This document shows, in pieces, positions 22,685 to 32,888 of a DNA stretch of 64,000 bases; within the stretch, counting starts at the first letter, position 1; each line of letters begins with the position of its first letter. This stretch comes from Eleusine coracana subsp. coracana (lineage: Eukaryota; Streptophyta; Magnoliopsida; Poales; Poaceae), in assembly GCA_032690845.1 (NCBI GenBank), contig CM064427.1, positions 17,929,501-17,993,500 on the forward strand. Reading direction: 5' to 3'. The position numbers were made by a program, and so were the translations under genes. The notes beneath the pieces are model-generated. The model was not told the DNA's origin. It saw only the letters and a program-made list of their open reading frames with translations, and searched no databases.

Positions 22685-23045
22685 TATTTTGTTGATTCAT
22701 ATGGGCCAATCAAGTTGTATAGAAAAATCACTCTGCTCCTGCCGCTACTTGCCTCTTGCTGTGCTACGCTGGTTGCTCCTGCTTGCTGCTTGGGCCACGC
22801 GCCAGTTCCTGTTGCCGGCGTGTGCTATGCCTGAGGCAACGAGCCAGCAAGCCAGGCCTGTCTCTACCGTTGCAAGTGAGCGTGTGCTGCAACCCGAGCG
22901 GCGAGCGCTCGCCTGGGCCTGGCCCGTACTGCCTGAGCGTGCGCCACCACGGCCAGGGAGCCAGGTCACCCGGCCACGGGTGCCAGGTCAACCGGCCATC
23001 ACGGCCCATGTCACCAGGCCATCTGGGCATCGAAGACCACTAAAA
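22685..23045. other. GC-rich segment of unknown origin in CACTA C
   Basis: About 360 bp of strongly GC-rich DNA between AT-rich neighbours. It is open in several frames on both strands, as expected from composition. No protein family is recognised. Captured host sequence is possible but unproven. Confidence 0.35.
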
Positions 23046-23062
23046 AGATAAAAAAAAATGCA

Positions 23063-23125
23063 AAACAAGAAGTTCGAACCCTATACCTGTGGGTTACAGG
23101 AAACTGTTTCTACAACCAGAACAAC
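23063..23125 (-). other. tRNA-like sequence 1 in CACTA C
   Basis: The minus strand reads CCTGTAACCCACAGG (stem-loop like an anticodon arm), followed by GGGTTCGAAC (pol III B-box-like). No complete cloverleaf is evident, so this is a degenerate tRNA-like element, not a tRNA gene. Confidence 0.35.
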
Positions 23126-23204
23126 TTTTCTTTTGTGGTAGCACTAGATTATGTAAACTATTTATACTTTTCTGGTAATGCCAAAAATTTTGCAAAAAGT
23201 ATGC

Positions 23205-23285
23205 AAAAGAAGGGGTTCAAACCCAGGTCTGCGGCCTTGTAACAAAGGTCACTACCATTGAGCTAGTTGTGTAGTTTCAACGGAT
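23205..23285 (-). other. tRNA-like sequence 2 in CACTA C
   Basis: The minus strand has TAGCTCAATGGTAG (A-box-like, D-arm) and, about 30 bases on, GGGTTTGAACCC (B-box-like, T-arm). Between them CCTTTGTTACAAGG can fold as an anticodon-like arm. Acceptor-stem pairing is poor. It is probably a tRNA-derived pseudogene or SINE-head remnant. Confidence 0.45.
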
Positions 23286-23699
23286 TACCAAGTTTACGCA
23301 TCATATATAGATTTTGTTAGATGCATATGTAGTTTATTTGGAATTAATATGATAACCTTGTAGAAATTCATTTAAATGAGAAAAAATAGTAAATAAGTTA
23401 AAAAAATTTGAAACTCAAATACAACAGTATTTCTGTAGTCTTTTTCATGTAACAAAATGTATTGAGATGTTTAAAGAAATTATTATGATAATTTAATACA
23501 CAATAATACATTACTTAGTTGAAAATGGAAAAATAATACCAAATGGGCCATAAACCTGACTCTAGGCTGTTGCCTACACGACCTACCATTCTTGTCCGTT
23601 CATTCTTGATCCGATGATCCAAATCGCATTCATATGTTATATATGGCACCACTCAACCCTTACCCCTAACTCTTTCCCCTCCGTTGCCGTCACCCCCTT
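23286..23699. other. AT-rich spacer before the array
   Basis: AT-rich sequence with no gene or clear repeat, leading into the first array unit. Confidence 0.4.
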
Positions 23700-26600
23700 T
23701 CTCCTGGTCACCCTCACCACTGTTCCTCCTCTTTGAGCCTTCTAACTCTATGCCATTAAAAAAGATGGTCATGACCTGTGTGCCACTAAAAAGTTTGTTC
23801 GCACATTGATAATATCCATCTAAACTTTTTTGACCTCTACGCCATTCCGTCAGCATTCCGTCAATTTTTCACCGTTAGCAGCACCTGACGAGTGGGACTG
23901 GACCTAAAAATGTCCAAAATGCCCTTGGCTATTTTTTTTGACTCACGACACATATATAAGCTCCAAATAAAATAACAACAACCACAAAATAATTAATATG
24001 AGTTCACGGAGACCACAAAAATTTCAAATTTCCAAAATTCATAATTCAAAATTCGAAATCAAATTTCAAATTTGAATTCAAAATTCAAATTCGAAATTCA
24101 AAATAAAAAATTCAAATTTCAAATTTGAATTCAAAATTCAAATTCGAAATTCAAAATAAAAAATTCAAATTTCAAATTCGAATTCAAAAATTCATAATTC
24201 AAAATTCAAAATCAAATTTTAAATTTGAATTCAAAATTCAAATTTGAAATTCAAATTTCTTCTGGTCACCCTCACCTCCGTTCCTCCTCTTTGAGCCTTT
24301 TAACTGTATGCCATTAAAAAAGATGTTCATGACCTGTGTACCACTAAAAAGTTTGTTCGTACGATGATGACATCCATCTAAACTTTTTTTTGACCTCTAT
24401 GCCATTTCGTCAGCATTCCGTCAATTTTCTACCGTTAGTAGCACCTGACGAGTGGTACCAGGTCTAAAAATGTCCAAAATGCCCCTGGCTATTTTTTTGA
24501 GTCACGACACATATATAAGCTCCAAATAAAATAATAAGAACCACAAAACAATTAATATGAGCTCACGAAGACCACAAAAATTTCAAATTTCAAAAGTTCA
24601 GCATTCAAAATTCGAAATCAAATTTCAAATTTGAATTGAAAATTCAAATTTGAAATTCAAAATAAAAAATTCAAATTTCAAATTCGAATTCAAAAATTCA
24701 TAATTTGAAATTCAAAATCAAATTTTAAATTTGAATTCAAAATTCAAATTTGAAATTCAAATTTCTCCTGGTCACCCTCACCTCCGTTCCTCCTCTTTGA
24801 GCCTTTTAACTCTATGCCATTAAAAAAGATGTTCATGACCTGTGTACCACTAAAAAGTTTGTTCGTACGATGATGACATCCATCTAAACTTTTTTTTGAC
24901 CTCTATGCCATTTCGTCAGCATTCCGTCAATTTTTTACCGTTAGTAGCACCTGACGAGTGGTACCAGGTCTAAAAATGTCCAAAATGCCCTTGGCTATTT
25001 TTTTGAGTCACGACACATATATAAGCTCCAAATAAAATAATAAGAACCACAAAACAATTAATATGAGCTCACGAAGCCCACAAAAATTTCAAATTTCAAA
25101 AGTTCATCATTCAAAATTCGAAATCAAATTTCAAATTTGAATTCAAAATTCAAATTTGAAATTCAAAATAAAAAATTCAAATTTCAAATTCGAATTCAAA
25201 AATTCATAATTTGAAATTCAAAATCAAATTTTAAATTTGAATTCAAAATTCAAATTTGAAATTCAAATTTCTCCTGGTCACCCTCACCTCCGTTCCTCCT
25301 CTTTGAGCCTTTTAACTATATGTCATTAAAAAAGATGTTCATGATCTGTGTACCACTAAAAAATTTGTTCGTACGCTGATACCATCTATCTAAACTTTTT
25401 TTTGACCTCTATGCCATTTCGTCAGCATTCCGTCAATTTTTCACCGTTAGTAGCACCTGACGAGTGGGACCGGGCCTAAAAATGTCCAAAATGCCCTTGG
25501 CTATTTTTTTTGAGTCACGGCACATATATAAGCTCCAAATAAAATAACAAGAACCACAAAACAATTACTATGAGCTCACGGAGACCACAAAAATTTCACA
25601 TTTCAAAAATTCATAATTCAAAATTCGAAATCAAATTTCAAATTTGAATTCAAAATTCAAATTCGAAATTCAAATTCAAAAATTCAAATTTCAAATTTGA
25701 ATTCAAAATTCAAATTCGAAATTCAAAATAAAAAATTCAAATTTCAAATTTGAATTCAAAAATTCATAATTCAAAATTCAAAATCAAATTTTTAATTTGA
25801 ATTCAAAATTCAAATTTCTCCTGGTCACCCTCACCTCCGTTCCTCCTCTTTGAGCCTTTTAACTGTATGCCATTAAAAAAGATGTTCATGACCTGTGTAC
25901 CACTAAAAAGTTTGTTCGTACGATGATGACATCCATCTAAACTTTTTTTTGACCTCTATGCTATTTCGTCAGCATTCCGTCAATTTTTTACCGTTAGTAG
26001 CACCTGACGAGTGGTACCAGGTCTAAAAATGTCCAAAATGCCCTTGGCTATTTTTTTGAGTCACGACACATATATAAGCTCCAAATAAAATAATAAGAAC
26101 CACAAAACAATTAATATGAGCTCACGAAGACCACAAAAATTTCAAATTTCAAAAGTTCATCATTCAAAATTCGAAATCAAATTTCAAATTTGAATTGAAA
26201 ATTCAAATTTGAAATTCAAAATAAAAAATTCAAATTTCAAATTCGAATTCAAAAATTCATAATTTGAAATTCAAAATCAAATTTTAAATTTGAATTCAAA
26301 ATTCAAATTTGAAATTCAAATTTCTCCTGGTCACCCTCACCTCCGTTCCTCCTCTTTGAGCCTTTTAACTGTATGCCATTAAAAAAGATGTTCATGATCT
26401 GTGTACCACTAAAAAATTTGTTCGTACGCTGATGCCATCCATCTAAACTTTTTTTTGACGTCTATGCCATTTCGTCAGCATTCCGTCAATTTTTCACCGA
26501 TAGTAGCACCTGACGAGTGGGACTGGGCCTAAAAATGTCCAAAATGCCCTTGGCTATTTTTTTTTAGTCACGGCTCATATATAAGCTCCAAATAAAATAA

Positions 26601-28860
26601 CAAGAACCACAAAACAATTACTATGAGCTCACGGAGACCACAAAAATTTCAAATTTCAAAAATTCATAATTCAAAATTCTAAATCAAATTTCAAATTTGA
26701 ATTCAAAATTCAAATTTGAATTTCGAAATAAAAAATTCAAATTTCTCCTGGTAACCCTCACCTCCGTTCCTCCTCTTTGAGCCTTTTAACTGTATGCCAT
26801 TAAAAAAGATGTTCATGATCTGTATACCACTAAAAAGTTTATTCGTACGCTGATGATATCCATCTAAACTTTTTTTTGACCTCTATGCCATTTCGTCCGT
26901 ATTCCGTCAATTTTTTACCGTTAGTAGCACCTGACGAGTGGGACCGGGTTTAAAAATGTCCAAAATGCCCTTGGCTATTTTTTTGAGTCACGACACATAT
27001 ATAAGCTCCAAATAAAATAATAAGAACCACAAAACAATTAATATGAGCTCACGGAGACCACAAAAGTTTCAAATTTCAAAAATTCATAATTCAAAATTCG
27101 AAATCAAATTTCAAATTTGAATTCAAAATTCAAATTCGAAATTCAAAATAAAAAATTCAAATTTCAAATTTGTATTCAAAATTCAAATTCGAAATTCAAA
27201 ATAAAAAATTCAAATTTCAAATTCGAATTCAAAAATTCATAATTCAAAATTCAAAATCAAATTTTTAATTTGAATTCAAAATTCAAATTTCTCCTGGTCA
27301 CCCTCACCTCCGTTCCTCCTCTTTGAGCCTTTTAACTGTATGCCATTAAAAAAGATGTTCATGACCTGTGTACCACTAAAAAGTTTGTTCGTACGATGAT
27401 GACATCCATCTAAACTTTTTTTTGACCTCTATGCTATTTCGTCAGCATTCCGTCAATTTTTTACCGTTAGTAGCACCTGACGAGTGGTACCAGGTCTAAA
27501 AATGTCCAAAATGCCCTTGGCTATTTTTTTGAGTCACGACACATATATAAGCTCCAAATAAAATAATAAGAACCACAAAACAATTAATATGAGCTCACGA
27601 AGACCACAAAAATTTCAAATTTCAAAAGTTCATCATTCAAAATTCGAAATCAAATTTCAAATTTGAATTGAAAATTCAAATTTGAAATTCAAAATAAAAA
27701 ATTCAAATTTCAAATTCGAATTCAAAAATTCATAATTTGAAATTCAAAATCAAATTTTAAATTTGAATTCAAAATTCAAATTTGAAATTCAAATTTCTCC
27801 TGGTCACCCTCACCTCCGTTCCTCCTCTTTGAGCCTTTTAACTGTATGCCATTAAAAAAGATGTTCATGATCTGTGTACCACTAAAAAATTTGTTGGTAC
27901 GCTGATGCCATCCATCTAAACTTTTTTTTGACGTCTATGCCATTTCGTCAGCATTCCGTCAATTTTTCACCGATAGTAGCACCTGACGAGTGGGACTGGG
28001 CCTAAAAATGTCCAAAATGCCCTTGGCTATTTTTTTTGAGTCACGGCTCATATATAGGCTCCAAATAAAATAACAAGAACCACAAAACAATTACTATGAG
28101 CTCACGGAGACCACAAAAATTTCAAATTTCAAAAATTCATAATTCAAAATTCTAAATCAAATTTCAAATTTGAATTCAAAATTCAAAATAAAAAATTCAA
28201 ATTTCAAATTCGAATTCAAAAATTCATAATTCGAAATTCGAAATCAAATTTCAAATTTGAATTTAAAATTCAAATTTGAAATTCGAAATAAAAAATTCAA
28301 ATTTCTCCTGGTCACCCTCACCTCCGTTCCTCCTCTTTGAGCCTTTTAACTGTATGCCATTAAAAAAGATGTTCATGATCTGTATACCACTAAAAAGTTT
28401 GTTCGTACGTTGATGATATCCATCTAAACTTTTTTTTTGACCTCTATGCCATTTCGTCCGTATTCCGTCAATTTTTTACCGTTAGTAGCACCTGACGAGT
28501 GGGACCGGGTTTAAAAATGTCCAAAATGCCCTTGGCTATTTTTTTGAGTCACGACACATATATAAGCTCCAAATAAAATAATAAGAACCACAAAACAATT
28601 AATATGAGCTCACGGAGACCACAAAAATTTCAAATTTCAAAAATTCATAATTCAAAATTCGAAATCAAATTTCAAATTTGAATTCAAAATTCAAATTCGA
28701 AATAAAAAATAAAAAATTCAAATTTCAAATTCGAATTCAAAAATTCATAATTCGAAATGAAATTTAAAATTTGAATTCAAAATTCTAATTCGAAATAAAA
28801 AAATCAAATTTCAAATTCATAATTTGAAATTAAATTTCAAATTTCATTTCAAATTCGAAA
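23700..28860 (+). repeat. Tandem array of about ten ~0.5-kb units
   Basis: Units begin with (C/T)TCCTGGTCACCCTCACC or a close variant at about 23700, 24259, 24763, 25270, 25817, 26321, 26743, 27288, 27795 and 28303 (spacings 422-559 bp). Each has a conserved ~300-bp half (GAGCCTTTTAACTGTATGCC ... GGTACCAGGTCTAAAAATGT ... CATATATAAGCTCC) and an AT-rich half made of AATTCAAATTT/GAATTC permutations whose length varies. The three units from 25817 share private variants with the three from 27288 (for example CTATGCTATTTCG at about 25956 and 27428, TTTCGTCCGTATTCCG at about 26890 and 28452), so a block was duplicated. Confidence 0.93.
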
Positions 28861-28927
28861 TAAAAAAGGCTCCTCCTCTTTCCCTGCGCCGGCCGCCTTT
28901 TGCCCTGCGTCGGCGATCTGGTTCACA

Positions 28928-28949
28928 CCCCCCCCCCCCCCCCCCCCCC
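28928..28949 (+). repeat. Homopolymer run of 22 C
   Basis: Uninterrupted poly-C in the GC-rich leader. The true length is likely uncertain because such runs are prone to sequencing and replication slippage. Confidence 0.9.
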
Positions 28950-30210
28950 GGCTCCTTTCTCCCCGTCGGCCTCCTCCGGATCCGGCTGGTACTGGCTCTC
29001 CCCTCGCCGAGCAGCCTGCCAAATCTTCACCGTGCTGCACCAAAATGCACCAAAAACTATTTTTCCCGTTCCCCGCCGCTGCAAAATATTTTTCTACCCT
29101 TGACTTTTCCCATTCCCTTTGCAACTCGAGCTCCTGCCAAATCTTCACCGCACAGCGCCAGAGAAATCTTCCACTGCCGCCACCATCTCTCGCCGCTGCG
29201 ATGGCTGACAACGCGAAGTCGTGCTGCTTCTCGTTGAAGGACGTGCCGACGGACGACGCTGCAACCACGTCACCGTCCCCGACGACGGTGAATCCACCCC
29301 CACACTTGACAGATTCGTGAGCGTCGATCCAGATTCGGTGGAGGCGGCCCAGATCCACGGCGACCGTGATACCCTCCTCGACGGTGATGATATCGATGGT
29401 GACTGGTGGCCTCCTCCAGATCCATGACTGCTGGTGGATCATGACGCCCCGCTGGTACAAATCTAGTGATTTGCTCTTTATTTCCTGTTTTTTCTGTGCA
29501 CTCAAGTGTTTGCTACAATGCCTGTATAAGGATGACGCATCTGTCATTCGTCAATTGTTGATTCTGTTATCAATTGCTATTATTAAAAAAATGCAACTAG
29601 CTGATTAATTAAATATGCACCTCTAGGTGTATTTTCTCTATAATATACTGTTACTAGCTCGGTGCAATGACCTCAGATTAGAGAGATAACTTGATTTTTC
29701 GTAGTTTTTCCGTTTGTAATTATAGGTATCACTGATCAGATTAATATTCGGATCACAACTGTTGAGCTGGAATATTGATTCTTTTCCCCTTGATTGCAGA
29801 GTCGTGGAGAAAATGCTCAGATGATTGCAGATGATTGGTATCTATTGCTGAGCCGCTACTGCAAGACATTCCAAATGTAGGTGGATCAAGGCCATAATCT
29901 ACCTATGTTGGTGGGGAGTATAGACGAGCTGCAGATTCATCGGTAGGTTTCACTGTTTAGTCTACTTACCAAGTCACTTATGCAACTTCAACAACCTAGA
30001 CTCTGTAGTCTTACGTTGCAAATTTTCAGATCATTTACATGAACCATGGTATAGGGTGAAGTTCTTCTAGGATTAATCGTAAATTCAGATCATTTACATT
30101 CTTTGCCTGCGCATGTACATTTTTAGTGTAGTCTGCTATAAAAAATAACCATGATGTCTTAGATGCTTCACAGAATCCAATATGCAGCGAAGGTTCTGAT
30201 CAGTAAATCT

Positions 30211-30415
30211 CAGTATTAGTTCATTTCTTCTTTTTTATTTATGTGAACCCATTCTGTGAATTCTTTTCAGTACTAGTTCATCTCTTCTTTTTTATTTCTG
30301 TGAATTGATTTTGCGAATCCTTTTCAATACTAGTTAATATCTTTCTTTTTATTTCTGTGAATCCACTCTTTGAATCATTTTTAGTACTAGTTCATCTCTT
30401 CTTTTATCTCCACTG
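30211..30415 (+). repeat. Minisatellite, about four copies of ~57 bp
   Basis: Copies start with AGTA(C/T)TAGTTCAT(C/T)TCTTC or variants at about 30211, 30269, 30326 and 30383, each followed by TTTTATTT(C/A)TGTGAA. Confidence 0.8.
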
Positions 30416-30560
30416 TGCAGGTCAACAAATTGCAGCAAGAAGAAAGAAGTATTGGAGGATCAGATGCAGCAAGGAAGCCCTTCTCATGGTTGAGGATCAT
30501 GTGAGGTCAGCTGCAACAAGAAATAGTGAAGATCCCTTGCTGGTTCCTACGTGTGGTTAG

Positions 30561-30819
30561 TTAGATTCACTGGGTATTTAGGGGATGCTTCATTCGTTGC
30601 TGGTCCTTCCTTCGCTCAGTTAGTAAAAATGTGTATTATTGGCTGGTATTTGCTGAATATTATGGGTTGTAAGGCATATTATGATAAATATAGAATGTTT
30701 GATATTGTAACCAAATTTTGAATCTGAATTCAAATGTGTGTAATGGCAATGAATTGTGCTGATTTGGTATGGGTAAAAGAAAATATTGAATTGGCAAAAA
30801 GAAAATGAAAAATATTGAA
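30561..30819. other. AT-rich spacer in CACTA C
   Basis: No recognisable gene. The sequence is plain AT-rich DNA between the transcription-like segment and the right subterminal repeats. Confidence 0.4.
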
Positions 30820-31123
30820 ACAACATAATTTTGTGACGTTTTTTTACCTATGTTATCTCAACGCCATGTTAGCTTTTCATTCTATGTGGCATTTGCTTAT
30901 GTGGCAAGGTCTAAATTTTGTGACACTAAAACTAATTATATGACACAGCTAATATCATAGAGTTGTGACATTATATTTATGAACATCACATAATAAATTT
31001 ATGACGGCGGCTTTTTGACGTTTACATTTTCGTCAATAAGATGTCATAAAATCTAATTTGTGACATAAATACCATATATTATGACGTAACAGAATGTCAA
31101 AAAGTAAAGGATTTCTTGTAGTG
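30820..31123. repeat. Right subterminal repeats and TIR of CACTA C
   Basis: Motifs TTTTGTGAC, AATTTGTGACAT, TATGACG and ATGTCATAAAA in both orientations, ending GATTTCTTGTAGTG at 31123. Confidence 0.78.
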
Positions 31124-31287
31124 AACATGGTGAAGATGTCGCTGTCAACTCTGCTAGGAGCCACTTGACGAAGACGCGTTGACTCGTGCGCTTCAACACC
31201 GGTCAGATCGCGATCAAATCTTGAAATAAATTGAAGCCATCGAACTCAACATGCCGACTGTCGCGCTTCCCCATGATCGGCGCCAAA

Positions 31288-31703
31288 TGTCGAGACTTAA
31301 TCTCGGCACTAGACATAGGGTAGATCACCTATGACGATTTATATGTAGAATAGGGGTATGCACGAGATCGAGAGACGATGGTAACATAAGACGCCGATTT
31401 ATACAGGTTCGGGCATCTCGAAGGATAATAACCCTACATTATGTGTTCTGTGATAATTGTATTGATATGTCTAGATCATAGATCTAGACGAGTAGGGTAG
31501 ACCTAAATGATGATGTCTAGTTGTGGGATCTATCTAATTGAAGTTGTCTGCTTGCTCCTTGAGGAGGACCCCTGCCCCTCCTTATATATCCGGAGGGACT
31601 GGATTTCATGGCGAAGTCCTAGTCGGTCTACTATACATATCATTATAGGAGTCTATCTCCACTTTCCTTCTATGTGAGGTACCCCGGGTACAGGTCATCG
31701 ACA
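31288..31703 (-). repeat. LTR of element B, right (5') copy
   Basis: 416 bp, TGTCGAGACT...TCATCGACA. The primer-site-like TTTGGCGCCGATCATGG (minus) lies immediately to its left, and TATATAAGG (minus) lies inside. Confidence 0.85.
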
Positions 31704-32802
31704 CTATTTGTGTTGCTGTTCCAAATGATGGGGTCACTGCTATACAGGAGGCAGCGCCTTCTACGGGTACTGGTGCTGCTGGTCACAATGTTGCGGATGT
31801 TGCTGCTTCTAGTCACAATGTTGTGGATGTTGTTGCTGTTGGTCACAATGTTGCGGATGCTGCTGCTGTTGGTCAGAATGTTGTTGCAGGGCAGTCATCA
31901 CCTCTTCGAAGTCGTGAGCCATCACCTCCTGCAACTCGTCAAGTGCAAACAGGTGCCCTTTCTAATTAAGCCCCCCTTTCATGCAATTTCATATATGGCT
32001 CAATTAATTTTCTATCTATAGATGTATATGTATAAACATGCATCAATGTTCAAATTTTCTATGTATATTTTTCTATGATAAAATTTATATCCATTTCTAT
32101 CTAATTTTTCTATTAATTGATGCAAATAAAGCCCTTAACCAATAAATGCAGGAGTCAAGCAAATGCATGGAGCTAAAAAGCAAAAGATCAATGAGGGTCT
32201 GAAAATTTTTGTTGAGGACTACTCAGCCTATGCACATGGTAGGGATTTTTTCGCACCAAACCATCTCCAACTTCTTCCTACAAATATGCAAATGTTGCAC
32301 GAGTGGTATTTGGCTGCTTGTAAAGAGGATTTGCAAGAAGTATCTCCTTGGGTTTGGGAAAATGTCTTCTATTGCGAGCCTTTCAAGTTGACTCTCATGT
32401 TTGAGGAATTCTATAGGTTGTTTCATCTACAGAGGCTAGACATCACTATGATTCAGCTCTGGTGCTTGTAAGTGACGTTCAATTATATTACGTATTTTTC
32501 ACTTGTCTTGTTCTTATTTTACTAACCAATGATTACTCTAAATGTTTCTCGTAATGTGTAGGTACAGCCATACAAGTGATGACACAGTGGGGTACCTCAA
32601 CCCAGTGATGATATCTCAGTCCGCACTAAATCCCACCTTCGATGCAAATTCCAGCGCACACAAGAACATGTCACCAGAAGAGCAGCAAAAGGCCAAGGGT
32701 GCATTGACCAAAACAGCAAGGTCCGATGTTGCAACCTACATATTTAAATGCATGTGTGAGTAGAAGGATAAAAAGTGCATCAGTGCTTCGTACAACTTCA
32801 AG
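31704..32802 (+). pseudogene. CACTA A ORF2 protein, middle exons
   Basis: Skipping element B, the reading frame resumes at the insertion point (CVAVPNDGVTAIQEAAP). It includes four copies of a 30-bp repeat encoding variants of GHNVADVAAV (about 31782-31885), and reaches a GT donor near 31953. The next exon (about 32152-32470, MHGAKKQKINEGLKIFVEDY ... RLDITMIQLWC) ends at a GTAAGT donor. A third starts after AG at 32561 (YSHTSDDTVGYLNPVMISQS) but has a stop at 32761 before KDKKCISASYNFK. The second and third exons match, block for block, the CACTA R protein at 55784-55173. Confidence 0.75.
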
Positions 32803-32888
32803 TAAGCTCAATATTTATAAAACCTTCATTCAATTTTGGCCATATGACCTTCATTGGACAGGAATAACTTGAACCATATTAATTTGTT

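Larger units (their letters stand above)
28861..30560 (+). other. Transcription-unit-like segment of unknown identity in CACTA C
   Basis: Directly after the array the composition switches to GC-rich and leader-like (28865-29200, with a 22-C run), then ATG GCT GAC AAC at 29200-29211. A 39-codon frame (MADNAKSCCFSLKDVPTDDA...) ends at 29320. From 29450 to 30560 the sequence is intron-like, AT-rich DNA with short open segments, a 57-bp minisatellite and a last open frame 30357-30560. TGCCAAATCTTCACCG occurs twice (about 29018 and 29134). No protein family is recognised. It could be a captured host 5' end or a CACTA-specific noncoding transcript. Confidence 0.35.
22423..31123 (+). mobile_element. 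CACTA-type transposon C with a large internal satellite array
   Basis: The right end reads CACTACAAGAAAT on the minus strand (31123); the left end CAGTACAAAAAAT at 22423 is its partner with two changes. AAC flanks both sides (22420-22422 and 31124-31126), an exact 3-bp target duplication. Both ends carry many TATGTCATAAA/TTGTGACA subterminal motifs. No transposase or ORF2 is present. The 8.7-kb interior has a GC-rich segment, two tRNA-like stretches, ten copies of a ~0.5-kb unit and a transcription-unit-like region. The orientation given follows that region. Confidence 0.82.
19402..31703 (-). mobile_element. Non-autonomous LTR element B (LARD-like)
   Basis: Two 416-bp LTRs (19402-19817 and 31288-31703) flank an interior with no gag or pol. 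A primer-site-like TTTGGCGCCGATCATGGGGA (minus) lies just inside the right LTR, and each LTR has TATATAAGG on the minus strand, so the element reads leftward. Flanking pentamers CTGTT (19397) and CTATT (31704) differ by one base and are taken as a target duplication. It interrupts the CACTA A ORF2, and CACTA C is inserted in it. Without C the element would be about 3.6 kb. Confidence 0.8.

Noticed and set aside
22620..23051. 143-codon plus-strand frame in CACTA C
   Set aside because: Several frames on both strands are open over the same GC-rich segment. No domain and no preferred frame.
23205..23285. A functional tRNA gene
   Set aside because: A- and B-box-like motifs exist, but acceptor-stem pairing and anticodon-loop form are poor; kept only as tRNA-like.
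23700..28860. Regular repeats that might be read as a CRISPR-like array
   Set aside because: Units are about 500 bp, not 25-40 bp repeats with unique spacers, and the context is a plant transposon.
28849..29547. 232-codon minus-strand frame
   Set aside because: It runs antisense through the GC-rich leader, including the poly-C run (a Gly run), begins in AT-rich intron-like DNA and matches no family. Treated as compositional.
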